NCBI GenBank assembly: GCA_016200045.1
Contig: JACQFN010000012.1
Location: forward strand, 1-38,231
Direction: 5' to 3'
Source: Nitrososphaerota archaeon
GTDB lineage: Archaea > Thermoproteota > Nitrososphaeria > Nitrososphaerales > Gagatemarchaeaceae
DNA length: 38,231 nt
Positions 8,597 to 16,567 of this stretch are shown piece after piece. Numbering within the stretch: position 1 is the first letter of the stretch; every line of letters starts with the position of its first letter. The position numbers and the translations under genes were made by a program. The notes below the pieces were generated by a model. It searched no databases. It was not told the origin of the DNA and saw only the letters and a program-made list of their open reading frames with translations.

Positions 8597-9502
8597 CTAC
8601 CGCTCAGTCTGCCCAGAAGCGGGGAGGGTGACGATCACCACGCACGGAGACCTGCTCACGATCCCGTACTCGTCCTTTGTTAGGAAGCTGTAGAAACCTG
8701 TCTCCCTGCTGCTGAACATGACCAAGACGTCGATCCCCCTTTCCCGGACATAGTGGGCGACGTCCCCCCCGACCTCCCTCACGGGGAGGATCTTCGGGTT
8801 GATGAACCTCCCTAGCGTCTTGATCGCGAGGCTAGTGAAGAACGAGAACTCCCTCTCCTCCTTCCTGAGGGAGTGGACCGTGTCAACGGCGTCGAGTGGG
8901 AGCGTAGGAGGAAGCTGGATCACCTTGGCAGCTGTTATCTCGACGTCCGCGACGGAAGCAGAGGAAGTCAGCGCGGCTGCGATAATGTAGGGGTCGGGGT
9001 GTGGTTCCTTCAGGACGGGAATCAGAATTCTTCTCGGGTTCTTCGGGATGGCGACCCCCTCCTGAGGCGTCTCGACGAGGACCACCTTCGACGGCGACGT
9101 GCGGGCAACGTGGTCGGAGACCCGGCCGAAAAGTTCCCGGAAGAGCGGCTCCCTGTGCGCGGACATCACGATCGCCTGCGCTTTTTTTTCTGACGCAGTG
9201 CGGACCACGGCCTGCGCTATCTCCTCCACCCCGGGAGGCTGCGATGAGGGCATAACCTCCACGTACTCGTACTTAACGGCCAGAGTGGAGGCCAGGTCTT
9301 CGATGTCCTTCTTCAGGCGCTCCTCGAAGGCGTGGTCTTCCTCACCCTCGAGGACGTGTGTGATGAATACCCTCGACCCCGAGTACTCGGCTATGTAGAA
9401 GGCGATGAAAACTGCGTTCCATTCCCGCGGCTGGTAAGCGAGCGGGAGCACGAGTGGGGCGTCGCTCCATGACCACTCGACGGGTGCCTCGCTCTCAGGC
9501 AT
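8597..9502 (-). CDS. Tandem universal stress protein (UspA-like) domain protein
   Basis: A soluble protein of 301 residues built from two UspA-like alpha/beta units (about 10-145 and 155-297). Each has a first strand of the type VLPLAYQ or RILIPVL and a last strand of the type SKVVLVE or CVVIVTL. The nucleotide-binding G-x2-G-x9-G-S/T motif is poorly kept, so ATP binding is uncertain. The ATG at 9502 overlaps the last 8 bases of the upstream APC permease, so the two are translationally coupled. In other prokaryotes Usp domains are found fused to or beside amino acid permeases, so this protein is probably a regulatory partner of that transporter. Confidence 0.75.
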   Translation of the reverse strand: MPESEAPVEWSWSDAPLVLPLAYQPREWNAVFIAFYIAEYSGSRVFITHVLEGEEDHAFEERLKKDIEDLASTLAVKYEYVEVMPSSQPPGVEEIAQAVVRTASEKKAQAIVMSAHREPLFRELFGRVSDHVARTSPSKVVLVETPQEGVAIPKNPRRILIPVLKEPHPDPYIIAAALTSSASVADVEITAAKVIQLPPTLPLDAVDTVHSLRKEEREFSFFTSLAIKTLGRFINPKILPVREVGGDVAHYVRERGIDVLVMFSSRETGFYSFLTKDEYGIVSRSPCVVIVTLPASGQTER

Positions 9503-10943
9503 CTGCCTTGCGTCCCTCCACGACCTTGCGATAGATAAGGTAGCCAGCGATTCCGACGACGAACCAGAAGGCCCCGACGAACCTTCCCACTGAAGAGAGG
9601 CCGACGAGGATTATCCAGACTATCGCGGCAGAGACCAGCCCTATGATCGGGATGATGGAGATTTGGTACTCGTTCCCCTGGCGACGGATTGTGAAGTTCA
9701 GGGGCATCTTCCAGCCTTTTCTCTCGGGATCCTTCACTCTCAGGACCATGGCGGCGGCGTTCACGTACATGTACGCGACCAGGGCCCCGAAGTTGTAGAT
9801 GGAGATGATTAGGCTCAGCAGGTCGGTCCCGGGAAGGACGATGCTCGCGAGCAAGAGGATGCTCGCGATGCAGGAGAATAGCACGATCGTTACGTAGGGG
9901 GTCCTGAAGCGGGAGCTGACCCTGGCGAACCCCTTCGGCATCAGGCCAAGCCTTCCCATGGAAAAGGTCACCCTTGAGACGCCGACGACCCCCGTGTTCG
10001 TCGAGATATAGCAGACGAGGGTCCCCATCATGGCGATCCAGACGGCGAAGGCCGGGCCTATGACCGGGAGCGCATTTGCAAGCGGGACCGCAGGGGCCTG
10101 AGACTCGCCCACCACGGTAGCCGGCGGGACGATGCTCACGGACAGGAGCGACAGAGACACGGCCACGACGACCACTGAGGCGATGGCGGCCTTCGTCGCC
10201 TTTGGTATCACCTTAGAAGGGCGCTTTGTCTCCTCTGCAGCCTGCGAGATCGATTCGATGCCGATGAAGGAAGCTGCGGCCAGGGCTACTGCATAGGCGA
10301 AGGATTGATACCCGGGCTGCCCGAAGTTTCCTGACTGAACCGAATGAACGGCTGAGTTGAACCAGGTCGATATCGCCCCAGATGCGACGATCGAGGGGAG
10401 GCCGAAGAGAAGGAAGACCGACACGGTGACGAGGTCTAGCAGCACTATTGCGACGTTGAAACGGGACGAATAGCGTATGCCGATTATGTTCAGGATGACG
10501 AGGAGCAGTATCAACGCGACTGCCGTGAGCTCGTAGTACGGCGCTACCACGAGGAGGTTCCTCCCGGACAGTCCCCGGGTTATCACGCCGAGGTAGCCGA
10601 CCGTCGCAAGGGAGAAGAGCGCGATGTCGACGGTGTAGGCGAGCATCAGGCCCCACCCTGCGATGAAACCGTGCAGCTTCCCGAACGCCTTCATCGAGTA
10701 GTACTGACCTCCCCCGGCAACTGGGTAAGCAGTGGCGAGTTCCGCGTAGCAGAGCCCAGTGCAGACATATGTCGTCGCCGCGATTGCGAATGCCAACGGG
10801 GATGCGACCCCGGCGAAGAACGCGATTACTCCGAGGACTACGTAGATGTCAGCGCCTACGTCGGCGTATCCCATCGAGAAGGAGCCCCAGGCGCCCACTT
10901 CCCTCTTGAGCTCGTGGGAATCCTCCTGTTCTACCTGGTCCAA
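9495..10943 (-). CDS. APC-family amino acid/polyamine permease
   Basis: A 482-residue membrane protein with about 12 hydrophobic helices, typical of the amino acid-polyamine-organocation superfamily. The first helix block (GSFSMGYADVGADIYVVLG) corresponds to the unwound substrate-binding helix of the family, and CYAELATAYPVAGGGQYY is the classic following motif. It should import an amino acid or amine with H+ or Na+; the substrate is not readable. It starts with TTG at 10943, with an in-frame stop two codons upstream and a purine-rich AAGGAGAG before it. TATA-like CGTTAAATC lies at 10989-10997. It is coupled to the Usp-like gene by an 8-base overlap. Confidence 0.9.
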   Translation of the reverse strand: MDQVEQEDSHELKREVGAWGSFSMGYADVGADIYVVLGVIAFFAGVASPLAFAIAATTYVCTGLCYAELATAYPVAGGGQYYSMKAFGKLHGFIAGWGLMLAYTVDIALFSLATVGYLGVITRGLSGRNLLVVAPYYELTAVALILLLVILNIIGIRYSSRFNVAIVLLDLVTVSVFLLFGLPSIVASGAISTWFNSAVHSVQSGNFGQPGYQSFAYAVALAAASFIGIESISQAAEETKRPSKVIPKATKAAIASVVVVAVSLSLLSVSIVPPATVVGESQAPAVPLANALPVIGPAFAVWIAMMGTLVCYISTNTGVVGVSRVTFSMGRLGLMPKGFARVSSRFRTPYVTIVLFSCIASILLLASIVLPGTDLLSLIISIYNFGALVAYMYVNAAAMVLRVKDPERKGWKMPLNFTIRRQGNEYQISIIPIIGLVSAAIVWIILVGLSSVGRFVGAFWFVVGIAGYLIYRKVVEGRKADA

Positions 10944-10988
10944 ACATCACAGCACTCTCCTTGAGAGCCTCGCGCGTTTCCGACCGCC

Positions 10989-10997
10989 GATTTAACG
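10989..10997 (-). promoter_or_regulatory. TATA-like box for the APC-Usp operon
   Basis: CGTTAAATC on the minus strand predicts transcription starting near 10967, leaving a leader of about 25 bases that contains AAGGAGAG. This is one of the few leadered genes in the window. Confidence 0.5.
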
Positions 10998-11089
10998 CTT
11001 GCTAGGTAGAGAGGTGGGTGGCTCTCCCCCAATCGATGGATGGCGAGCTCGGATGGGGACCTTCTCAACATTGAAAATCGCATTGGCGC

Positions 11090-11098
11090 ATTAAATAC
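11090..11098 (+). promoter_or_regulatory. TATA-like box for the HTH-10 regulator
   Basis: ATTAAATAC lies about 34 bases before the ATG at 11128 in the 184-base divergent region shared with the APC operon. Confidence 0.5.
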
Positions 11099-11127
11099 CA
11101 GAGCCAGACCCTAAGCGATTCAGGGAC

Positions 11128-11814
11128 ATGCTCAGCCAAATCACGCTCAAGGTTAGGACAGAAAACAGGCTTCAGGAAGCAGCGACGGGCTTTGGGATGA
11201 GGCTCACCCTCGTGGACTGCAGGCCTTTCAACGAAAAGGGAATGACCCTCCTATTCGAACTCAAAGGAGACTCCAGTGCGAAGAAGAGAGTCTTGGCAGG
11301 CATGAGGAAGATTGAAGGAGTTCGACAAATAATAGCCGGCGAAGGGTCAGGTGACACCTGTCCCCTGCTGGTGGTGACGGACAGGCCCGCCGTGTGTCGA
11401 GCGTTGAATGACTCGGCAATCATCTGCCTTCAATGTCCCCTCAGCTCCACCGAGGAGGCCGCTGCCTGGAAGTTCATTGTGCGAAGATCGAGCGATCTGA
11501 ACCGGGTGCTTTCCTCGATGACGCGAGACGGGGTGGATGCCCGGATCGAAGAAGTATCGCCGATGGAGGAAAGGCCTAGCCTTACCGACAGGCAGAAGGA
11601 AATAATGTGCACGGCTGTTTCGAGAGGGTTCTTCGAGTTCCCCAGGAGAATAAGCCTCACTGAGCTGAGTGACGTGGCGGGGGTCAAGCCATCGACATTG
11701 AGCGAGATCCTGAGAGGAGCCGAGAGGAGAATCATGGAAAGCGCACTCGGACCGTCGGTGTCGGATAGTCGGTGGGTGGGCCTTGAGGAAGACCGCGAGT
11801 CACCTACTCTCTGA
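11128..11814 (+). CDS. HTH-10 (bacterio-opsin activator type) transcription regulator
   Basis: A 228-residue protein. The C-terminal part from about 150 to 205 is an HTH-10 domain: LTDRQKEIMCTAVSRGFFEFPRRIS, then a recognition-helix region VKPSTLSEILRGAERRI. This family is mostly archaeal and includes haloarchaeal Bat and related regulators. The N-terminal 145 residues form an alpha/beta sensor-like domain with several cysteines (for example CRPF, CPLLVV, CLQCPL), which could suit redox or metal sensing, but this is inference. It is divergent from the APC-Usp operon and could control it or itself. The ATG at 11128 fits the upstream TATA-like box. Confidence 0.85.
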   Translation: MLSQITLKVRTENRLQEAATGFGMRLTLVDCRPFNEKGMTLLFELKGDSSAKKRVLAGMRKIEGVRQIIAGEGSGDTCPLLVVTDRPAVCRALNDSAIICLQCPLSSTEEAAAWKFIVRRSSDLNRVLSSMTRDGVDARIEEVSPMEERPSLTDRQKEIMCTAVSRGFFEFPRRISLTELSDVAGVKPSTLSEILRGAERRIMESALGPSVSDSRWVGLEEDRESPTL

Positions 11815-11866
11815 AGTCGTCCCTATCTGGCATCGCCCGGCTGGAGCGCTCGCTCGCGGCCCACCC

Positions 11867-11875
11867 ATAAATATC
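11867..11875 (+). promoter_or_regulatory. TATA-like box for the membrane protein at 11901
   Basis: ATAAATATC is centred 30 bases before the TTG at 11901 and supports that start as leaderless. Confidence 0.55.
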
Positions 11876-11900
11876 GTAGAAACTCTTCTCGGGTTCTCGG

Positions 11901-12521
11901 TTGGACCCTCTGGTCTCCGCCCTGCTCATTCTGGCGGTGGCATTCCTTTCGAACGTCTCGCCGTTCTTCGGAGCATCATACACCCTCTTCGCGACCCTCC
12001 AGTTGATACAGCTCGGGCAGTCCCCGTCCAACTTCCTCCTGGTCGTGGGGTTCTCTGCGGTTGGGGCGACGGCTGCCAAGGTCGTCATGTACTACGGGGC
12101 TTTCGGGTTCCGCGGAGCCCTGACGAGGAACAGGAACGTGCAGCTGATCGGGCGGAACTCGTCGAGGCGTGTTTTCTATCTTGTTCTGTTCGCAACGGCC
12201 CTGCTGCCAGTCCTGCCCCTTGATGACTTCATTTTCATCGGCGCGGGGGCAACCCGAGCCTCCCTCGGCAGGATGTCCGCGGTAACGCTACTGGCGAAGT
12301 CAATCAAGAGCACTTTCGAGATTGCTATCGAGGTCACCATCCTGGGCGACATAGGAGGAGCATTCGGGTTCAACGACACTCAGGCAACGATAGCCCTCGG
12401 AGTTGTCTTTCTGTTGGTAGGGGTTGCGATCTACAAGGTTGATTGGGCTAGTCTGTTTAGGAACAAGAAACTGCTCCTTGACGCTGGGACGGCCGCCGAG
12501 ACCAAGCGGTCGTACAGATAA
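11901..12521 (+). CDS. Polytopic membrane protein, possibly VTT/SNARE-associated type
   Basis: A 206-residue protein with about five hydrophobic segments. The middle section (LLPVLPLDDFIFIGAGATRASLGRMSAVTLLAKSIKS) resembles the re-entrant Pro-rich region followed by a basic helix of DedA/VTT membrane proteins. That assignment is tentative, because the usual glycine pattern is only partly present. Members are proposed lipid scramblases or transporters. The start is TTG at 11901, placed 30 bases from a TATA-like box. It lies between the HTH-10 regulator and the tRNA gene, with a separate promoter from both. Confidence 0.75.
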   Translation: MDPLVSALLILAVAFLSNVSPFFGASYTLFATLQLIQLGQSPSNFLLVVGFSAVGATAAKVVMYYGAFGFRGALTRNRNVQLIGRNSSRRVFYLVLFATALLPVLPLDDFIFIGAGATRASLGRMSAVTLLAKSIKSTFEIAIEVTILGDIGGAFGFNDTQATIALGVVFLLVGVAIYKVDWASLFRNKKLLLDAGTAAETKRSYR

Positions 12522-12522
12522 A

Positions 12523-12532
12523 CCGTTATAGT
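12523..12532 (+). promoter_or_regulatory. TATA-like box for tRNA-Leu
   Basis: CCGTTATAGT lies about 30 bases before the mature 5' end of the tRNA, typical spacing for archaeal tRNA genes. Confidence 0.45.
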
Positions 12533-12557
12533 TTCAATTCAACCGGCAGCGATTTGC

Positions 12558-12642
12558 GCGGGGGTCGCCCAGCCTGGTCAACGGCGCGAGGCTTAGGACC
12601 TCGTCCCTCAGGGGTTCGTGGGTTCGAATCCCACCCCCCGCA
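12558..12642 (+). tRNA. tRNA-Leu (anticodon UAG)
   Basis: An 85-base class II tRNA without intron. The acceptor stem GCGGGGG (12558-12564) pairs with CCCCCGC (12635-12641), with discriminator A at 12642. The anticodon stem CGAGG/CCTCG encloses loop CTTAGGA, giving anticodon TAG, which reads CUA and other CUN leucine codons. A long variable arm (CCCTCAGGG hairpin) is the leucine/serine hallmark, and the T arm is GTGGG-TTCGAAT-CCCAC. CCA is not encoded; the sequence after the discriminator is TCT. Confidence 0.97.
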
Positions 12643-12747
12643 TCTTTGCGGAAGTAATCGCCTGCTCGTTGGCTGCAGGGTCGCCGCGAGAGGTCCCGAC
12701 AGACCTGTTTAACTGATGGCTGGCTCCACGAACTTCTGGGCAGGAGC

Positions 12748-13377
12748 TTGTACAGGCTGGGTCCGGAAGACTACCAGAGCGGCAGGCACATCCGGAAGAT
12801 ACTCCGTCTGGCCCGGGCCTCAAAGGAGGATGTATTCTTTGACCTAGGATGCGGCAGAGGTAGTTTGTGCATCGTCGCCGTCTTAGAGTTCGGAGTGAAG
12901 AAGGCGGTCGGGATCGAGCTTCACAGGGGAAGGGCCGCAAAGGCTGCAGCTTCGGTCAGGGAGCTCGGACTGGCGGACAGAATAGAAATCAGGAACGAGG
13001 ACTTCATGGAGTCAGACCTGGCCGGGGCGACAATCGTCTATTCGGGACTCCAGGAAATTGAAGAGGATGTCGCGCTTCTCGAGAGGGAACTGAGGGCAGG
13101 TTGCAGGGTCGTCAGTCTCTTTCTCCCGTTCGTCGGAATACTGCCCGCAGCTTCAGACTACCCATTCTACATGATGAAATTGCCCTTCAAGAAGACGAGG
13201 GACCCTCTAACCTGGGTCGAGAAGACCCTGTTCAAGAAAGCCTCCGTGGCGGAATTCTATCGGGAGCTGGACAACGACAGGGAGTACAGATACGACAAGC
13301 GGGCCCTCAAGCGCATGATGGAGAATAGGCTCTCAGGTGGAACGGGAGTCCCGACGCCTAAAGTTAAAGTGGTATGA
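12748..13377 (+). CDS. Class I SAM-dependent methyltransferase, aKMT-like
   Basis: A 209-residue Rossmann-fold methyltransferase. Motif I is DLGCGRGSLCIVA and the motif II acidic residue is in KKAVGIEL. The motif IV region reads VYSGLQE, and the whole N-terminal 130 residues resemble archaeal protein-lysine methyltransferases of the aKMT/DOT1-like group (compare VVRRMLEIAKVSxDDxVYDLGCGDGR). It carries an extra C-terminal 70 residues ending in a basic tail. The likely substrates are lysines of chromatin or other proteins, but an RNA substrate cannot be excluded. No in-frame ATG exists; TTG 12748 is chosen, with a TATA-like GTTTAACT at 12707-12714. It follows the tRNA by 105 bases. Confidence 0.8.
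   Translation: MYRLGPEDYQSGRHIRKILRLARASKEDVFFDLGCGRGSLCIVAVLEFGVKKAVGIELHRGRAAKAAASVRELGLADRIEIRNEDFMESDLAGATIVYSGLQEIEEDVALLERELRAGCRVVSLFLPFVGILPAASDYPFYMMKLPFKKTRDPLTWVEKTLFKKASVAEFYRELDNDREYRYDKRALKRMMENRLSGGTGVPTPKVKVV
13363..13371 (+). promoter_or_regulatory. TATA-like box for the TPR adenylate cyclase
   Basis: GTTAAAGTG overlaps the end of the methyltransferase gene and is centred 29 bases before the GTG at 13396. Confidence 0.5.
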
Positions 13378-13395
13378 CTTCAAAGTGGCGCTGAA

Positions 13396-15336
13396 GTGGG
13401 CTCGACGGGGCAGGAAGGAAGGCGCCTGGGCGCAATAATGTTCACCGACCTGGTAGGGTTCTCTGCGATGGCGGGGAAGGATGAGGATGGGACTTTGAGG
13501 ATGCTGGGGGAGCACAGGAGACTGATGGAGGAGGTGTTCGGCAGTTACAACGGAAGGGTGGTGAAGTCCACCGGAGACGGGTTCTTGGTGGAATTCGCGA
13601 GTGCGGTCGAGGCTGTGAATTGCGCGGTCGAGGCACAGAACAAGATGACCTCTGCGAACCGAGGAAAGAAGATTGCCGAAATGATATCGATCAGGATCGG
13701 AATCCATGTGGGAGACGTGGTCCACTCCGGAGGGGACGTCTTGGGCGACGCTGTCAACGTCGCAGCCCGGGTCCAGCCTCTGGCTGACGTAGGAGGCATC
13801 TGCGTTACGAGGCAGGTCTTTGACCAGGTCGTCAGAAAGGTGCCGAACAGGATGGTAAAGATCGGGACGCGCGACCTTAAGAACATCCAGTATCCGGTAG
13901 AGCTCTATAAGGTCGAGGTGGCTTCGAAAACGACAGAACCAGAATTCGCTAATATGGACCCTCGCCGGCTGGCGATCCTGCCCCTGGCGAACATGAGCGG
14001 GGACCCGGAAGACAAGTACTTCGCTGACGGGATGACGGAGGAGCTGATTTCCACAGTGTCTAGGATCGGCGAACTCAGCGTCATCTCTCGCACCTCTGTA
14101 ATGCGGTACAAAGACACCAACCTGCCGATCGGAGAGATAGGCAGGGAGCTGTCCGCGGGGGCAGTGCTCGAAGGGAGCGTGAGGAAGGCGGGCAACAAGG
14201 TCAGGATTACCACGCAGCTTATCGACGCGCGGAACGACCGCCACCTCTGGGCGCAGAGCTACGACAGAGACCTCACTGACGTCTTCGCCATCCAGGGGGA
14301 CATCGCCGAGAGGGTCGCGGAAGCGCTGAAGGTCCAGCTGCTCGGGGAAGTGAAGGAGAGCTTCGCCAGAAAGACGACCGTCGACCCAGATGCGTACACT
14401 GAATACCTCAAGGGGAGATACTACTGGAATGAAAGGACCCCCGATGCCGTCAGGCTGGCTATCGTCCACTTTGAAAAGGCAATCAAGAACGACCACAACT
14501 TCGCCCCGGCTTACTCGGGGTTGGCAGACTGTTACTCCATTCTGGTCGACCTGCAAGCAATGCCTCGGGCCGACGGCCACCACCGTGCGAAGGAGTATGC
14601 GGAGACGTCACTTTCGTTGGATGGGTCGCTCGCCGAGGCCCACGCGTCGTTGGGCCTGATAATGGAAAATACATGGAATTTCAGAAAAGCGGAGAAAGAA
14701 CTGGAAACGGCTCTGGAGCTCAGACCGAACTACGCATATGCGGCCCACTGGCTCTCATTCGTCAAACGCGGGCTGGGTCTGGAAGTGGAGGCGTTTGAAA
14801 TGGAACGGCGCGCGCATGAACTGGATCCCTATTCGCGTCCCATCGCCATCACCTACGGAGCGGTCCTCACGAACCAAGGAAGGGAGGAGGAGGGTATGGG
14901 AGTGCTCGACAGGGTCGTCGAGTTGAACCCTGACTACGCCACCGGGTTCATGATGCGTGCATGGGGGCGTTCATCCCAAAAGGACTTCGACGGGGCCATC
15001 AGGGACGTCGAAACCGCCCTAAGGCTCATGGGGGGGAAGGGTGCGGACAAGATAAACCTGGCGTGGATCTACGCGGTAGCAGGAAAGCCGTCCGAAGCGA
15101 CGAGGATGCTTGACGAAACAATGCAGGAGGAGGGCCCTCTTCTCTCCCCCGCCGAGGTCGCAAGCGCAATGCTGGCCTTGGGTCGCTCCGATGAGGGTTT
15201 CTCGTGGCTGAACAAGGCCGTCGACGAGCAAGATGGCAAGATTTTCTTTTTCGGAATGCATAACTTGGAAAGGCAATTCCTCTCGGACCCGAGATGGCAT
15301 GAAATAGAGAATAGGCTCGCCGAATTCAGAAAATGA
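13396..15336 (+). CDS. Class III adenylate cyclase with TolB-like and TPR regions
   Basis: A 646-residue soluble protein. Residues 10-175 form a class III nucleotidyl cyclase with both metal aspartates (D18 in FTDLVGFS, D61 in STGDGF), the adenine-selecting pair K57 and D114, and the transition-state residues N121 and R125 (GDAVNVAAR). It should therefore be active and make cAMP from ATP. Residues about 190-320 resemble the TolB-like/FlgO domain (LAILPLANMSGDPEDKYFADG). The rest, about 330-640, is a run of TPR-like helices (AYSGLADCY, AHASLGLIME, AAHWLSF...). This layout is common in soil bacteria, so acquisition from bacteria is plausible. GTG 13396 fits the promoter. A second cyclase gene converges on its 3' end. 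Confidence 0.9.
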   Translation: MGSTGQEGRRLGAIMFTDLVGFSAMAGKDEDGTLRMLGEHRRLMEEVFGSYNGRVVKSTGDGFLVEFASAVEAVNCAVEAQNKMTSANRGKKIAEMISIRIGIHVGDVVHSGGDVLGDAVNVAARVQPLADVGGICVTRQVFDQVVRKVPNRMVKIGTRDLKNIQYPVELYKVEVASKTTEPEFANMDPRRLAILPLANMSGDPEDKYFADGMTEELISTVSRIGELSVISRTSVMRYKDTNLPIGEIGRELSAGAVLEGSVRKAGNKVRITTQLIDARNDRHLWAQSYDRDLTDVFAIQGDIAERVAEALKVQLLGEVKESFARKTTVDPDAYTEYLKGRYYWNERTPDAVRLAIVHFEKAIKNDHNFAPAYSGLADCYSILVDLQAMPRADGHHRAKEYAETSLSLDGSLAEAHASLGLIMENTWNFRKAEKELETALELRPNYAYAAHWLSFVKRGLGLEVEAFEMERRAHELDPYSRPIAITYGAVLTNQGREEEGMGVLDRVVELNPDYATGFMMRAWGRSSQKDFDGAIRDVETALRLMGGKGADKINLAWIYAVAGKPSEATRMLDETMQEEGPLLSPAEVASAMLALGRSDEGFSWLNKAVDEQDGKIFFFGMHNLERQFLSDPRWHEIENRLAEFRK

Positions 15337-15357
15337 GCCTTTTCGGGCCTGACTGTC

Positions 15358-16428
15358 CTAGATGACGAGAGGCTTGTTGCCCACCGTAAGGTCTTCGAGG
15401 AGCTGGTAGCTCTTCAGAGCGTCCTTCTCCTCGATCACCACTATCGCGTGCGGACTGGTGGTGATGTACTCGATGAGGTTGATCCCGTTCTTCGCAAGGT
15501 GGGTGGTGATGGTCGCAACGACCCCCGGGAGGCTGAGTACCGAATCGGCCAGGGACACGACTATTTCTGCGAGCCCGCTCATCACGTTGAGGATGTGCTT
15601 CTTTGGAACTGCGGCGTTGAGCTTGTCGAGGTTCTTCGAGTCGGTCACCACCTTGACTGTCTCAATCCCGGCAACGATGTGGAGAGTCTCCCCTCTCGCG
15701 TAGTTCACCTCCCCTGAGAACTTCGCCAGCGCCCTCGGGATTTCAGGGTCGTTGTTCAGGGTGACCACGACTATGTTGTTCTTCAGGGTCAACTTCAGGA
15801 CCAGCTTCCCCATGGACTCCCGCTTCCCGCTCACTTCCTTCGCTTCGTACTTCCTTACGAGGCTCACCGCAGGGTGGGCTGGCTTGTCCGGGGACCTTGA
15901 GACCACGTTGGTCCACGGAAGCCTGACCTTGTAGACGTCGATGGGAAACGCGATGTTCTTCAGGTTCTGCGACTCGAGCCTGACCAGTTCGTACGGGATC
16001 TTGTTGCGCACCTGGTCATAGACTTGCTCAGAGATGCACACATCGCCGCCCTCGGCAAGCGGCTCGATCCTCGACGCGATGTTAACCGCATCCCCATAGA
16101 CGTCCCCCTTCTGATGGACGACGTCGCCGACATGAATCCCGATCCGGAGAAGCAGCTTCTTTCCCGCCCTCTTGTTGTACTCGTGGAGGGTCTTCTGAAT
16201 CTCGATTGCGCACTCAGTCGCGTCGAGAGCGCTGTGGAATTCTATCAGGAAGGCGTCCCCCATCGTCTTGATCTCGTGGCCGTCATGCTTGTTTATGGCC
16301 GGCCTGACAAGCTCCCTGTGTTTCTTCAGGAGCCGCAGAGAGAGGGCCTCGTCCCTTTGGCTCAGGGCGGTGTACCCCACGATGTCGGTAAACATTATTG
16401 CGGCAAGTCTTCTACCTGAATGAGGCAT
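15358..16428 (-). CDS. Class III adenylate cyclase fused to an ACT-type module
   Basis: A 356-residue protein. Residues 5-175 are a class III cyclase with D14 and D58 for metals, K54 and D109 for adenine recognition, and N116 and R120 for transition-state binding, so an active adenylate cyclase is expected. After a linker (about 176-205) comes a module of about 150 residues. Its last 65 residues ([21 protein letters not shown] ... GINLIEY ... AIVVIEE) match an ACT domain of the aspartokinase type, preceded by a less clear ACT-like unit. ACT domains usually bind amino acids or other small ligands, so ligand-controlled cAMP synthesis is inferred. No membrane segment. ATG 16428 lies behind a TATA-like CGTTTTATT (16459-16467). 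It is 21 bases from the convergent cyclase. Confidence 0.88.
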   Translation of the reverse strand: MPHSGRRLAAIMFTDIVGYTALSQRDEALSLRLLKKHRELVRPAINKHDGHEIKTMGDAFLIEFHSALDATECAIEIQKTLHEYNKRAGKKLLLRIGIHVGDVVHQKGDVYGDAVNIASRIEPLAEGGDVCISEQVYDQVRNKIPYELVRLESQNLKNIAFPIDVYKVRLPWTNVVSRSPDKPAHPAVSLVRKYEAKEVSGKRESMGKLVLKLTLKNNIVVVTLNNDPEIPRALAKFSGEVNYARGETLHIVAGIETVKVVTDSKNLDKLNAAVPKKHILNVMSGLAEIVVSLADSVLSLPGVVATITTHLAKNGINLIEYITTSPHAIVVIEEKDALKSYQLLEDLTVGNKPLVI

Positions 16429-16458
16429 GGTCTTTCGAATAGCGCCCTTTAGGTTCGG

Positions 16459-16467
16459 AATAAAACG
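16459..16467 (-). promoter_or_regulatory. TATA-like box for the cyclase-ACT gene
   Basis: CGTTTTATT on the minus strand, centred about 35 bases before ATG 16428, predicts a very short leader. Confidence 0.45.
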
Positions 16468-16567
16468 TTTGCCGAAGGACGGACCCGAAACCGGTCAGAA
16501 CTCAGAAAGTGAACAGACCGATGCCAAGGTCAAATAGGCCATCTAGATGCTCGTAGATGTCAGAGAG

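Noticed and set aside
9181-9190. T-run (CTTTTTTTTC) as a terminator
   Set aside because: It lies inside the Usp-like gene, where the minus strand reads Lys codons (SEKKAQAI).
13333-14583. 416-codon open frame on the minus strand
   Set aside because: Antisense to the intact adenylate cyclase-TPR gene and low in recognisable structure; a shadow of codon bias.
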